Source: RUG11867 sp964472425 (GTDB lineage: Bacteria > Bacillota_I > Bacilli_A > RF39 > UBA660). Taken from it: a stretch of DNA of 34,911 bases. The translations under genes and the position numbers were made by a program. The stretch covers positions 1 to 34,911 of the forward strand of contig CAYYLF010000008.1 in assembly GCA_964472425.1 (NCBI GenBank), given 5' to 3'. The notes under the pieces are model-generated. The model was not told the origin of the DNA. It worked only from the letters and a program-made list of their open reading frames with translations, and searched no databases. Of the stretch, positions 1 through 7,335 are shown piece after piece; within the stretch, counting starts at the first letter, position 1, and each line of letters opens with the position of its first letter.

Positions 1-52
1 GGTTTGTGGCTTAAAGCGAAACGTAGTGAAGCGGGAAGGAATGTATAGAAAA

Positions 53-625
53 ATGGATAAAATAGTTTACCACGGAAGTCCTTACTCCCTCGAGATAATC
101 GAGGCCAATAAAAGTACCCATCAAAAAAGATGTATATACGCTACTGCCGATAAAGCGCTTGCTCTTCTGTTCATGGGCAAAGGTCACGGCGACTTGGACA
201 CGCGAATATCCACTGTCGATGGACAATTAGAACTCGTCGAAAGGCGAAGAGGTGTCCTTGCTTCTCTATACGACAAAGAAGGCTACCTTTACGAACTCGC
301 CGGCTCGACTTTCGAACATTACGACTATCTTTTTTCTAAAGAAGTGATATCTTTCGAAAAAGAACTGGTACCCCTCAAAAAGACACTCATCCCGAACATC
401 ATGTCGGCCCTTCGCGAAGAAGAGAAAGAAGGTCACCTCACGATATACGCGTATCCCGATAGACCAGAAGACATGCCACTAGACAACTCCGACCTCATCG
501 ACAAATACATCGCTTTCGAACAATCCGGTCTCGATGGGGCGATAAATGACCTCCTCGACATCTATCCAGAATTCAAAGATGAAGTTGCCAAAAGACTCGT
601 AAAGGAAGAAATAAAAAAATCTTAA
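53..625 (+). CDS. Small protein of unknown function, possible ADP-ribosyltransferase-like fold
   Basis: A 190-residue soluble acidic protein beginning MDKIVYHGSP. I do not recognise a named family. The N-terminal pattern (YHGSP at about residues 6-10, then IYAT followed by ADKALALLF at about 28-40) resembles the His...Tyr core seen in ADP-ribosyltransferase and RNA 2'-phosphotransferase-like proteins. The third catalytic residue is not obvious, so this is inference only. The C-terminal half is charged and helical. The start at 53 is chosen because GGAAGGA lies 12 bases upstream. The frame is open from the window edge through a GTG at 26 and an ATG at 41, so a longer N-terminus cannot be excluded. 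A hairpin terminator follows, so it is transcriptionally separate from xfp. Confidence 0.7.
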   Translation: MDKIVYHGSPYSLEIIEANKSTHQKRCIYATADKALALLFMGKGHGDLDTRISTVDGQLELVERRRGVLASLYDKEGYLYELAGSTFEHYDYLFSKEVISFEKELVPLKKTLIPNIMSALREEEKEGHLTIYAYPDRPEDMPLDNSDLIDKYIAFEQSGLDGAINDLLDIYPEFKDEVAKRLVKEEIKKS

Positions 626-637
626 AATCCACCGTAC

Positions 638-673
638 AAAAAGTATATGCCCATCACGAGGATATACTTTTTT
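638..673 (+). terminator. Rho-independent terminator after the first gene
   Basis: Perfect 11-bp arms AAAAAGTATAT (638-648) and ATATACTTTTT (662-672) around a 13-base loop. The 3' arm ends in a T run, and A-tract/T-tract symmetry would allow some function on both strands. Confidence 0.75.
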
Positions 674-699
674 CAGTTTTAAATGACTAACCGAACATG

Positions 700-728
700 T
701 TGCATAAATCTCGTATTTAATTTATAAT
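700..728 (+). promoter_or_regulatory. Sigma-A-type promoter of xfp
   Basis: TTGCAT (700-705) and TATAAT (723-728) are separated by exactly 17 bp. This gives a leader of about 25 nt before the ATG at 759, with GAGGG at 748-752 as ribosome-binding site. Confidence 0.8.
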
Positions 729-758
729 AATACTAGAAAATAGAATAGAGGGAAACGA

Positions 759-3119
759 ATGAAAACACTTAACAATACGGAACTTTATAAACTCGATGGT
801 TACTTCCGAGCCGCCAACTATCTGTCGCTCGGACAACTGTACCTTTTGGATAATCCGCTTCTCAAAAATCCATTGACCATAAACGATATCAAAGTAAACG
901 TCGTAGGTCACTGGGGAACGGTTCCAGGCCAAAACTTCATAATAACCCACTTGAATAGGGCGATAAGAAAGAACAACCTCGACATGATTCTAGTCGTCGG
1001 TCCAGGTCACGGAGGAAACGCGGCCGTCTCGAACTGCTATCTAGAAGGAACTTATACGGACACCTATCCGAACATCACTCGCGACGGAGAAGGAATGAAA
1101 CGCCTTTTCAAGCAATTCAGTTTCCCTAAAGGAATCTCTTCGCATGTCGCACCCGAAACGCCCGGTTCCATAAATGAAGGAGGAGAACTCGGTTACTCAC
1201 TAGCTCACTCCTTCGGTGCAGCTCTCGACAACAAAGACTTGATAGTCGCTTGCATAGTTGGCGATGGCGAAGCCGAAACTGGACCTCTCGCGACGAGTTG
1301 GCACTTGAACAAAATACTAAACCCCAAAACGGACGGTACGGTTCTACCTATACTGCACCTAAACGGATACAAGATTTCCAATCCGACCGTTCTCTCGCGC
1401 ATACCGCGAAGCGAACTCAAGAGTTTCCTCAAAGGATGCGGATGGAACCCATACTTCGTAGAAGTCACTTCGACCGCTTCGGCTCACGAAAAGATGGCCG
1501 CGACCATGGACAAAGTAATCGCCGACATAAAGGCAATTAAACGCAAAGCCTCGCGTTCGACCGTTCTCGAGCGACCTCTCTATCCTATGATAGTATTCAT
1601 CTCCAAAAAAGGATGGACGGGTCCGAGGGTCGTCGAAGAAAAAGAAATAGAAGGTACCTTCCGTGCCCACCAAGTTCCCGTAGTCGTCGACCGCACGACC
1701 GGTAAAAACATGGACCTTCTAGAAGCCTGGCTCGCAAGTTACAGACCCGAAGAACTCTTCGACGAGAATGGTCGCCTCAAAAAAACTTACGAAAGCATTC
1801 TTCCCGATGAAAATCATAGACTTTTCGGAAGCGCTCACACGAACGGAGGACTCATCCTCGAAGAACTGAAACTTCCCGATTACAAAAAGTACGGGCTCAA
1901 AGTCAATCACGGCAACATAGAAGCCCAAGACATGACCGTTCTAGCAACTTATCTTAGAGACGTCGTAAAGATGAACGATGCAAATGCGAACTTTCGCCTG
2001 TTCGCTCCAGACGAGACCCTTTCCAACCGGATGGCTCCACTTTTCGAAGTGACGAACAGACAATGGAACGGAGTCACTCTTACGAACGACGAATTCTTGA
2101 ACAATCGCGGAGCCGTCGTCGATTCGGTCTTATCTGAACACGTCTGTGAAGGCCTTCTAGAAGGCTACATCCTGACTGGTCGGCACGGAATATTCGACTC
2201 TTACGAAGCCTTCGCTCGAGTAGTCGACTCGATGATTAGTCAACATGCCAAATGGCTCAAAGTTTGTAACGAACTGCCATGGCGAGCGAGCATCTCGTCT
2301 TTGAATCTTCTGCTTACGAGTCATTGCTGGCAACAAGACCACAATGGATACACCCACCAAGATCCAGGACTCTTAAATCACCTAGCCACCAAAAAAGCAT
2401 CCATCGTGAGAATGTACTTGCCACCGGATGCGAACACTCTTCTGTCTTCGGTAGACCATTGCCTAAAAACCAAAGACTACATAAACGTGATAGTCGCCTC
2501 TAAACACCCGCGTCCTCAATGGCTTTCGATGAAAGAAGCTGCCGCTCACTGTGCCAAAGGGGTAGATAAATGGGAATGGGCTTCGACTGACGATGGCAAA
2601 GACCCAGATGTCGTTCTCGCCTGTGCGGGAGACACGCCGACCCTCGAATCCCTCGCGGCCGTATCCATCATCCACGAATACATGCCTAAACTCAAAGTCC
2701 GCTTAGTAAACGTCGTCGACCTCATGCGCTTGACCTCGAACAAAGCTCATCCTCACGGTCTTACAGATAGAGAATACGATAGTCTCTTCACCAAAAAGAA
2801 ACCCATCATATTCGCTTTCCATGGCTATCCATCCTTGATACATGAACTCACGTACAATAGAACCAATCAAAACCTCCATGTTCACGGTTATAACGAAGAA
2901 GGAACGATAACGACTCCGTTCGACATGCGCGTCCAAAACCGCATAGACCGTTACCACCTCATACTAGATACCCTAAAGTACATTGACAAATATCCGAAAG
3001 AGGCAATCACCCTCAAGAAGTATTGCAACGACATGCTCAAGAAACACGAATCTACGATAGGTGAGACCGGTATAGACATCGACGAAGTTCGCAATTGGAA
3101 ATGGAAAAAACTAAAATAG
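759..3119 (+). CDS. xfp: Xylulose-5-phosphate/fructose-6-phosphate phosphoketolase
   Basis: Thiamine-diphosphate enzyme that splits xylulose-5-P (and usually fructose-6-P) with phosphate into acetyl-P plus glyceraldehyde-3-P or erythrose-4-P; it is cytoplasmic and central to heterofermentative or bifid-shunt sugar use. The 786-residue length matches the family (about 790-830). Visible family motifs are GHWGTVPGQNF (residues 50-60), GPGHGG (81-86) and the ThDP-binding GDGEAETGPLATSWH (168-182) followed by LHLNGYKISNP. The family's conserved body continues through NHGNIEAQDMT and SCHWQQDHNGYTHQDPG-type segments to the C-terminus without frameshift. It has its own promoter, no downstream partner in the same transcript and no acetate kinase nearby. 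The identification is secure; the F6P versus X5P preference cannot be read from sequence. Confidence 0.97.
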   Translation: MKTLNNTELYKLDGYFRAANYLSLGQLYLLDNPLLKNPLTINDIKVNVVGHWGTVPGQNFIITHLNRAIRKNNLDMILVVGPGHGGNAAVSNCYLEGTYTDTYPNITRDGEGMKRLFKQFSFPKGISSHVAPETPGSINEGGELGYSLAHSFGAALDNKDLIVACIVGDGEAETGPLATSWHLNKILNPKTDGTVLPILHLNGYKISNPTVLSRIPRSELKSFLKGCGWNPYFVEVTSTASAHEKMAATMDKVIADIKAIKRKASRSTVLERPLYPMIVFISKKGWTGPRVVEEKEIEGTFRAHQVPVVVDRTTGKNMDLLEAWLASYRPEELFDENGRLKKTYESILPDENHRLFGSAHTNGGLILEELKLPDYKKYGLKVNHGNIEAQDMTVLATYLRDVVKMNDANANFRLFAPDETLSNRMAPLFEVTNRQWNGVTLTNDEFLNNRGAVVDSVLSEHVCEGLLEGYILTGRHGIFDSYEAFARVVDSMISQHAKWLKVCNELPWRASISSLNLLLTSHCWQQDHNGYTHQDPGLLNHLATKKASIVRMYLPPDANTLLSSVDHCLKTKDYINVIVASKHPRPQWLSMKEAAAHCAKGVDKWEWASTDDGKDPDVVLACAGDTPTLESLAAVSIIHEYMPKLKVRLVNVVDLMRLTSNKAHPHGLTDREYDSLFTKKKPIIFAFHGYPSLIHELTYNRTNQNLHVHGYNEEGTITTPFDMRVQNRIDRYHLILDTLKYIDKYPKEAITLKKYCNDMLKKHESTIGETGIDIDEVRNWKWKKLK

Positions 3120-3172
3120 AATTGTCACCAATCGAATTAACAAACAATTATTAAAAAAACGCAAAATATATG

Positions 3173-3202
3173 TTGAAACTATGCACCCAAATGCGTTATA
3201 AT
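3173..3202 (+). promoter_or_regulatory. Promoter with no ORF downstream (candidate small-RNA promoter)
   Basis: TTGAAA (3173-3178) and a perfect TATAAT (3197-3202) with an 18-bp spacer. No open reading frame follows for over 300 bp. What follows is self-complementary and ends in a terminator-like hairpin, so this most likely drives a non-coding RNA. Confidence 0.65.
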
Positions 3203-3208
3203 AAAGTT

Positions 3209-3353
3209 GTTGAGAGAGGAATATGCGATTGAGCACTATACAGATCAACCCCCTTTGAACTTTAATGATGCTCGATTGATTCGCGTTTAAATTTCTCTCT
3301 ACAACATCGTTTGATATTCATACTCGATATAAATCTTTTTGAGACCATGAAGG
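3209..3353 (+). ncRNA. Candidate structured small RNA of about 145 nt (rod-shaped)
   Basis: By hand-folding, the segment forms a long rod. GTTGT+AGAGAG (3206-3218, two-base bulge) pairs with CTCTCT+ACAAC (3295-3305). ATGCG (3223-3227) pairs with CGCGT (3282-3286), and ATTGAGC (3228-3234) pairs with GCTCGAT (3270-3276). The apex carries a small TCAA/TTGA stem with the loop CCCCCT. A further hairpin, GAGACC/GGCCTC with one A-C mismatch, then a T run at about 3341-3362, could be the terminator. The rod with internal loops is reminiscent of 6S RNA but is short for it. A C-rich apical loop is also typical of Gram-positive sRNAs that pair with Shine-Dalgarno sites. The 5' end is set from the -10 at 3197-3202. 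No family match is claimed. Confidence 0.42.
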
Positions 3354-3363
3354 CCTCTTTTTC

Positions 3364-3395
3364 TTGACAAAAAATGGAGAGGGGGGTGCTACAAT
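3364..3395 (+). promoter_or_regulatory. Promoter with a G6 tract in its spacer, driving the surface protein
   Basis: A consensus TTGACA (3364-3369) and TACAAT (3390-3395) are 20 bp apart. The spacer contains GAGGGGGGTGC with six Gs at 3381-3386. Twenty base pairs exceeds the 17-bp optimum, so loss of Gs would be expected to raise activity. The same design (TTGACA, A/T bases, G run, TGC, TA-rich -10) recurs on the minus strand at 16739-16769. Confidence 0.65.
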
Positions 3396-3413
3396 AGAAG
3401 CATAGAAGACTAG

Positions 3414-3455
3414 GAACGAAGAGAACTTATTACTTAGAAGAAAAAACTCTCGTTC
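3414..3455 (+). promoter_or_regulatory. Leader hairpin in the 5' UTR of the surface-protein gene
   Basis: GAACGA (3414-3419), one bulged A, and GAG (3421-3423) pair with CTCTCGTTC (3447-3455), giving a 9-bp stem inside a leader of about 120 nt. There is no T run, so it is not a terminator. It may stabilise the mRNA or affect translation. Confidence 0.4.
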
Positions 3456-3520
3456 ATCACCAAAATGAAAAAATGCAAGAGCGAAACGCCAGTCTTTTAT
3501 ATGCCTAAAAAAGAAAAGAG

Positions 3521-5290
3521 ATGACCTTCATGGAACAAGACCTCCCGAGAACTAAACTACAGAAAAGAAAAAAAGAAAACCTGAAAGGAAAGATGATTGC
3601 CATAGTCGCTCTCACCCTAGTCACGACTTCGGCCATCACCTACGGTTTCTTCTACCCGAACAAACGCCAAACCGGCCAAAACGACTTAGTCTCCGAATGT
3701 TTTAACATCGAGTTCACGAACGAGTCTGCATCCATCGCCTTAACTAACGCCTATCCAGTCTCGGATGAAGAAGGAAAGAAGTTCACTCCATACTCGTTTA
3801 CCATCACGAACACCTGCAACCTCGTCGCCTCTTATCATGTAGTGATAGATACCAAAATTGGTTCCTTCGACCCATCTCACATCAAAGTATCAGTAAATGA
3901 TAGTAATCCTAAAACCTTGACATTCATGCCGAACGAATCGTACCCAGCCGGGGAAGGCTACAGTGCTTCTGGACAAATCTATTCTGGCACACTCAAAAAA
4001 GATGAATCAAAAAACTTCGATATCAAACTCTGGATGTCCGCAAGTACCACCTACGAACAAGTGGCAGGTAAAACCTGGGAAGGCCGAGTCCGAGTCGTCA
4101 GCAGTGTATCAGAAGTTGACCAATACTTAAACCAAGGCACATCACCTTCTGACATTACTCTTGCTAAACTGGGAGTTACAGCCAACGCCGGAACACCTGA
4201 TTTCACCCAAATAGCTGCGACCGACGAAGGAATCTACGGAATGGAAGACGACTACGGGATGAGCTACTACTACCGTGGGGCTGTCACGAACAACTATGTC
4301 AAATTTGGAAAGTGGAGTGCAGATACTTCGGATACGGTATATGGAACAGATAGCAATGGATGGGTGAAAGAATTTGCTACTTTGGACGCATGCAATGCCG
4401 ACTCGAGTTATAAAAACAATTGCACTCTAATCTCGCGAGCTGGAAAAGACATGTATTGGAGAATAGTCAGTGTGAACGAGGATGGAACATTGAGAGTCAT
4501 ATACGATGGAGTAGAACCACACTCGAATACGGATACGAGCACGGATAGAATAATAGGAATATCTCCATGGAACGAATATCTTTATTATAATGACGCAAAA
4601 TATGTAGGCTATATGTTCGGAGGTGCAAATGGAGAAATGTCGACATCGAAAGAACAAGCCCAAACGAACGAGACTGCTTCGACTATGAAGACGTACTTGG
4701 AAAATTGGTATAAAAAACAGATAGTAGACCAAAGTTACGATGGATATGTATCGAATAACATTTTCTGTAATGACCGAAGTACAGTAAGTACACCAAGTTC
4801 TGCAGGTATAGCTATGGGAATGACAGATACAGGACTGGGATATGGAACAAATGACACGTTGTTCGGATACTGGAACAGATTTGATGTAAATACAGAAACA
4901 AATACAGTAACGAGTATAAATGTAAATTTAAAGTGTCCAAATAAAAATGATGCATTTACATCGATAGAAACGACGAAAGGAAATGGTAAGATGACATATC
5001 CAGTGGGATTCATAACTGCGGACGAGTTTTCAATAGCTGGGAGTGTCCCTTTTACTAAAAATCCTAGTTACTATTTAAACAAAGCGAATATGGCTAATTG
5101 GACATTCTCGCCGTCCGTTTTCCTTACTGGTTATGCTTTTGTATCGCTTATGAATGGGGGAAATCTGGGCCATGGCAATGTCGATAATTATACTGTCGTG
5201 GTGGCGTCGGTTATCAACCTCTCCACCGAATTCGTCCAAAATATGACCGGAGACGGCACAGCCTCCAATCCATTTAGGCTACCAGACTAA
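3521..5290 (+). CDS. Membrane-anchored surface protein with DUF6273-like C-terminal domain
   Basis: A 589-residue exported protein. Residues 1-23 are basic and 24-45 form a hydrophobic signal/anchor segment. A domain of about 150 residues follows with the NTCNLVASYHV-type pattern seen in TasA/camelysin-like or SipW-type proteins. A long middle region contains CTLISR and DMYWRIV, then a C-terminal module with TYPVGFITADE, NWTFSPS and an end reading VINLSTEFVQN then MTGDGTASNPFRL. That end resembles DUF6273/C-type-lectin-like modules. No LPXTG motif is present, so anchoring would be through the N-terminus. No strong ribosome site precedes ATG 3521; ATG 3530, with AGAG 9 bases upstream, is an alternative. 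The middle (about 4300-5000) is visibly more A-rich than either end, suggesting a mosaic gene. A terminator follows directly. Function is unknown; surface exposure is likely. Confidence 0.8.
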   Translation: MTFMEQDLPRTKLQKRKKENLKGKMIAIVALTLVTTSAITYGFFYPNKRQTGQNDLVSECFNIEFTNESASIALTNAYPVSDEEGKKFTPYSFTITNTCNLVASYHVVIDTKIGSFDPSHIKVSVNDSNPKTLTFMPNESYPAGEGYSASGQIYSGTLKKDESKNFDIKLWMSASTTYEQVAGKTWEGRVRVVSSVSEVDQYLNQGTSPSDITLAKLGVTANAGTPDFTQIAATDEGIYGMEDDYGMSYYYRGAVTNNYVKFGKWSADTSDTVYGTDSNGWVKEFATLDACNADSSYKNNCTLISRAGKDMYWRIVSVNEDGTLRVIYDGVEPHSNTDTSTDRIIGISPWNEYLYYNDAKYVGYMFGGANGEMSTSKEQAQTNETASTMKTYLENWYKKQIVDQSYDGYVSNNIFCNDRSTVSTPSSAGIAMGMTDTGLGYGTNDTLFGYWNRFDVNTETNTVTSINVNLKCPNKNDAFTSIETTKGNGKMTYPVGFITADEFSIAGSVPFTKNPSYYLNKANMANWTFSPSVFLTGYAFVSLMNGGNLGHGNVDNYTVVVASVINLSTEFVQNMTGDGTASNPFRLPD

Positions 5291-5299
5291 CTATCCCAG

Positions 5300-5325
5300 G
5301 AGAAGAGACAAATCTTCTCTTTTTC
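5300..5325 (+). terminator. Terminator of the surface-protein gene
   Basis: GAGAAGA (5300-5306) and TCTTCTC (5313-5319) around a 6-base loop, followed by a run of Ts. It sits 10 bases after the stop codon. Confidence 0.8.
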
Positions 5326-5342
5326 TTTGCCAGATTGTATAG

Positions 5343-5348
5343 TATAAT
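5343..5348 (+). promoter_or_regulatory. -10 element of the GH25-SDR-PLP-GDPD operon
   Basis: A perfect TATAAT lies 22 bases before the ATG at 5371, with GAGGGA (5361-5366) as ribosome site. The -35 position holds only a T-rich stretch, so the promoter is probably weak or activator-dependent. Confidence 0.5.
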
Positions 5349-5370
5349 ATATAACGAAAAGAGGGATAAG

Positions 5371-6591
5371 ATGAAACGCAAAAACGTCATAATCGCATGT
5401 CTTGCCGTAATCGGGGTGTTTGCCGTCCTCGCGGGAAGCAAATTCATAATCACGATATACGACAAAGCCAAAGAAGAAGAGAGAATCCGAAATGCCATAA
5501 TCGAAGTCGAGCTCGCGGACGACCTGACCACCGGATTCGATACTAAAAAACACGTCTCCGAATTTATCACCTCTATAAATGGCGAAATTACAGACGATTA
5601 CGAAATAGACACGACCAAACTAGGCACCCACGAAATCGAATTCGAGTTCGTAAACGAAGAGGGCATAAAAGTCCCATACTTTTACGAAATCGAAGTGAAA
5701 GACGTCACCTCGCCGTTCGTCTGGCTTTCGGAAGACTACTATATTACGACCGGATTTGCAGGCACCCTCGAATCCAAAATAATATGTGTCGACGACTACG
5801 ACGACGAGCCCACCTGCCAAGTCGAAGGCGAATACGATACGACTGTTCCCGGCAACTACCAACTGAACTTTCACGCTCACGACTCTCATGGCAACGAAAC
5901 GGACGTCCCGTTTGTCTTGCACGTAAGTCTTCCATCGAGTGGGGGAGGACAATACGTTCCCAATCCGGACAAGTTTACCGAGATGAGGAGCCTCTTCAAA
6001 AACGAGAATACAGCCCTCGGAATAGACGTCTCATCGTGGCAAGGAGACATCGACTTCCAACGAGTAAAAGACGCCGGAGTCGAATTTGCCATAGTGCGCG
6101 TCGGCTCCAAATGGGGCGCGGATGGCGAATATTTCCTGGACGCTCGCTTTGAACGCAATATGGAAGGCTTCAACGAAGTCGGCATACCAGTCGGAGCCTA
6201 CTTCTACTCCTACGCCAAGAACGAAGACGAGGCTAGGGAAGAAGCCGAATGGATGATAGAAAAATTGCAAAACTACAAGGTAGACCTTCCCGTCGCCTTC
6301 GACTTTGAAGACTGGTCTCGCTACAACGATTACAAAATGAGCCTTCATAGACTCAATAGAAATGCCGAAGTCTTCATCGAAACCCTCGAGAAAGCGGGCT
6401 ACGAAGGTATGCTCTATGGAAGTGTTTCTTACTTGAATAGAATGTGGGACACCGAAGACAAGACCGTTTGGGCCGCCCACTACACGACCAAGGCCGACTA
6501 CAAAGACACTTTCAAATATTGGCAATTCTCTTCTGAAGGAATAGTCGACGGAATCGCGGGATACGTCGACCTCGACATAATGTACAAATAA
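5371..6591 (+). CDS. Membrane-anchored GH25 muramidase with Ig-like N-terminal domains
   Basis: A 406-residue peptidoglycan hydrolase of glycoside hydrolase family 25, which cleaves the beta-1,4 bond between MurNAc and GlcNAc. Residues 6-29 are a hydrophobic signal/anchor. Residues about 45-188 hold two beta-sandwich segments of the DUF5011/Ig-like type (GTHEIEFEFVNEEG..., then TVPGNYQLNFHAHDSHGNET). A glycine-rich linker leads to the catalytic domain (about 214-406), with GIDVSSWQG (D219) and the acid pair in VAFDFED (D311, E313). The start is ATG 5371 because GAGGGA is correctly spaced; an in-frame ATG 36 bases upstream lies before the -10 element. It is first in a five-gene operon. It probably remodels the cell's own wall, since it is anchored and chromosomal. 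A second, unanchored GH25 gene lies at 9705-10520. Confidence 0.93.
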   Translation: MKRKNVIIACLAVIGVFAVLAGSKFIITIYDKAKEEERIRNAIIEVELADDLTTGFDTKKHVSEFITSINGEITDDYEIDTTKLGTHEIEFEFVNEEGIKVPYFYEIEVKDVTSPFVWLSEDYYITTGFAGTLESKIICVDDYDDEPTCQVEGEYDTTVPGNYQLNFHAHDSHGNETDVPFVLHVSLPSSGGGQYVPNPDKFTEMRSLFKNENTALGIDVSSWQGDIDFQRVKDAGVEFAIVRVGSKWGADGEYFLDARFERNMEGFNEVGIPVGAYFYSYAKNEDEAREEAEWMIEKLQNYKVDLPVAFDFEDWSRYNDYKMSLHRLNRNAEVFIETLEKAGYEGMLYGSVSYLNRMWDTEDKTVWAAHYTTKADYKDTFKYWQFSSEGIVDGIAGYVDLDIMYK

Positions 6592-6603
6592 GTAGGTGAT
6601 TTT

Positions 6604-7335
6604 ATGAGAAAAAAAGTTTTGATAACCGGTGGATCGAGCGGACTCGGTCGGGCCATCACTAACACTTTCGCATCCCACGGATACGACGTGGTGTTGACGT
6701 ACTCGACTAGCCAAGAAGAAACTAAAGAGTTTGCCGCGCACCTCTTTACCGAATATGGAGTCGAAGTAGATACACTGCAGTTGGATTTATCGGACGAAGA
6801 AGCTTGTCGAAATCTTCCCAAAGACCTCGACCGCCTCGACGTTCTCGTGAACAATGCCGCGACCAACGAAGACAAAAACTTCGAAGAATTCACTTCGAAA
6901 GATTTCTTGGACACTTATCGAGTAAACGTAATCGGACCGTATCTGCTTTCGATTGCTTTTCGTGACATACTCAAAAAATCTCACGGGAGCATCGTAAACG
7001 TCGCTTCGACGAACGGTATCGATACGATGTACAAAGAATCCGCGACCTACGACGCGTCGAAAGCTGCCCTCATAAACCTCACCCAAAACATGTCGAATGC
7101 CTTCGCCCCGGACATTCGAGTAAACGCGGTCGCGCCCGGTTGGATAAACACCGATTCGACTCGGGATATGGACCCCAAATTCAAAACCGCTGCGGAAAAC
7201 TCGAACCTTTTACACAGATTCGCCGACCCGCAAGAGATAGCCTCGCTCGTCTACTTTGTCGCAAGCGAAGAAGCATCCTACTTGACCGGGTCGGTCATTC
7301 GAATAGATGGAGGTAACAAATATGGAAATAGATAA
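6604..7335 (+). CDS. Short-chain dehydrogenase/reductase (FabG-like)
   Basis: A 243-residue classical SDR oxidoreductase, cytoplasmic and NAD(P)-dependent. The cofactor motif TGGSSGLG is at residues 8-15, NNAAT at 82-86, and the catalytic set is S134 (NVAST), Y148 and K152 (YDASK). The C-terminal YLTGSVIRIDGG is typical of the family. It starts 12 bases after the muramidase stop with GGTGA as ribosome site, and its end overlaps the next gene by 14 bases, so it is co-transcribed. Substrate is not readable: FabG-type 3-oxoacyl reduction and sugar or alcohol oxidation are both possible. Its place among envelope and lipid genes mildly favours a lipid-related role, but no other fatty-acid synthesis gene is nearby. 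Confidence 0.92.
   Translation: MRKKVLITGGSSGLGRAITNTFASHGYDVVLTYSTSQEETKEFAAHLFTEYGVEVDTLQLDLSDEEACRNLPKDLDRLDVLVNNAATNEDKNFEEFTSKDFLDTYRVNVIGPYLLSIAFRDILKKSHGSIVNVASTNGIDTMYKESATYDASKAALINLTQNMSNAFAPDIRVNAVAPGWINTDSTRDMDPKFKTAAENSNLLHRFADPQEIASLVYFVASEEASYLTGSVIRIDGGNKYGNR

Noticed and set aside
3501..3524. Leader peptide MPKKEKR overlapping the start of the surface-protein gene
   Set aside because: Only seven codons, no ribosome site, and no attenuation structure tied to it. The ATGA overlap is probably chance.
3521..5290. Diversity-generating retroelement target
   Set aside because: The lectin-like C-terminus fits such targets, but no reverse transcriptase or template repeat exists in the window and the codons show no adenine-specific pattern that I can see.
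6031..6741. Long minus-strand ORF of 236 codons opposite the muramidase
   Set aside because: It is a shadow of the GH25 and SDR genes, whose motifs are certain; it has no ribosome site or recognisable domain.
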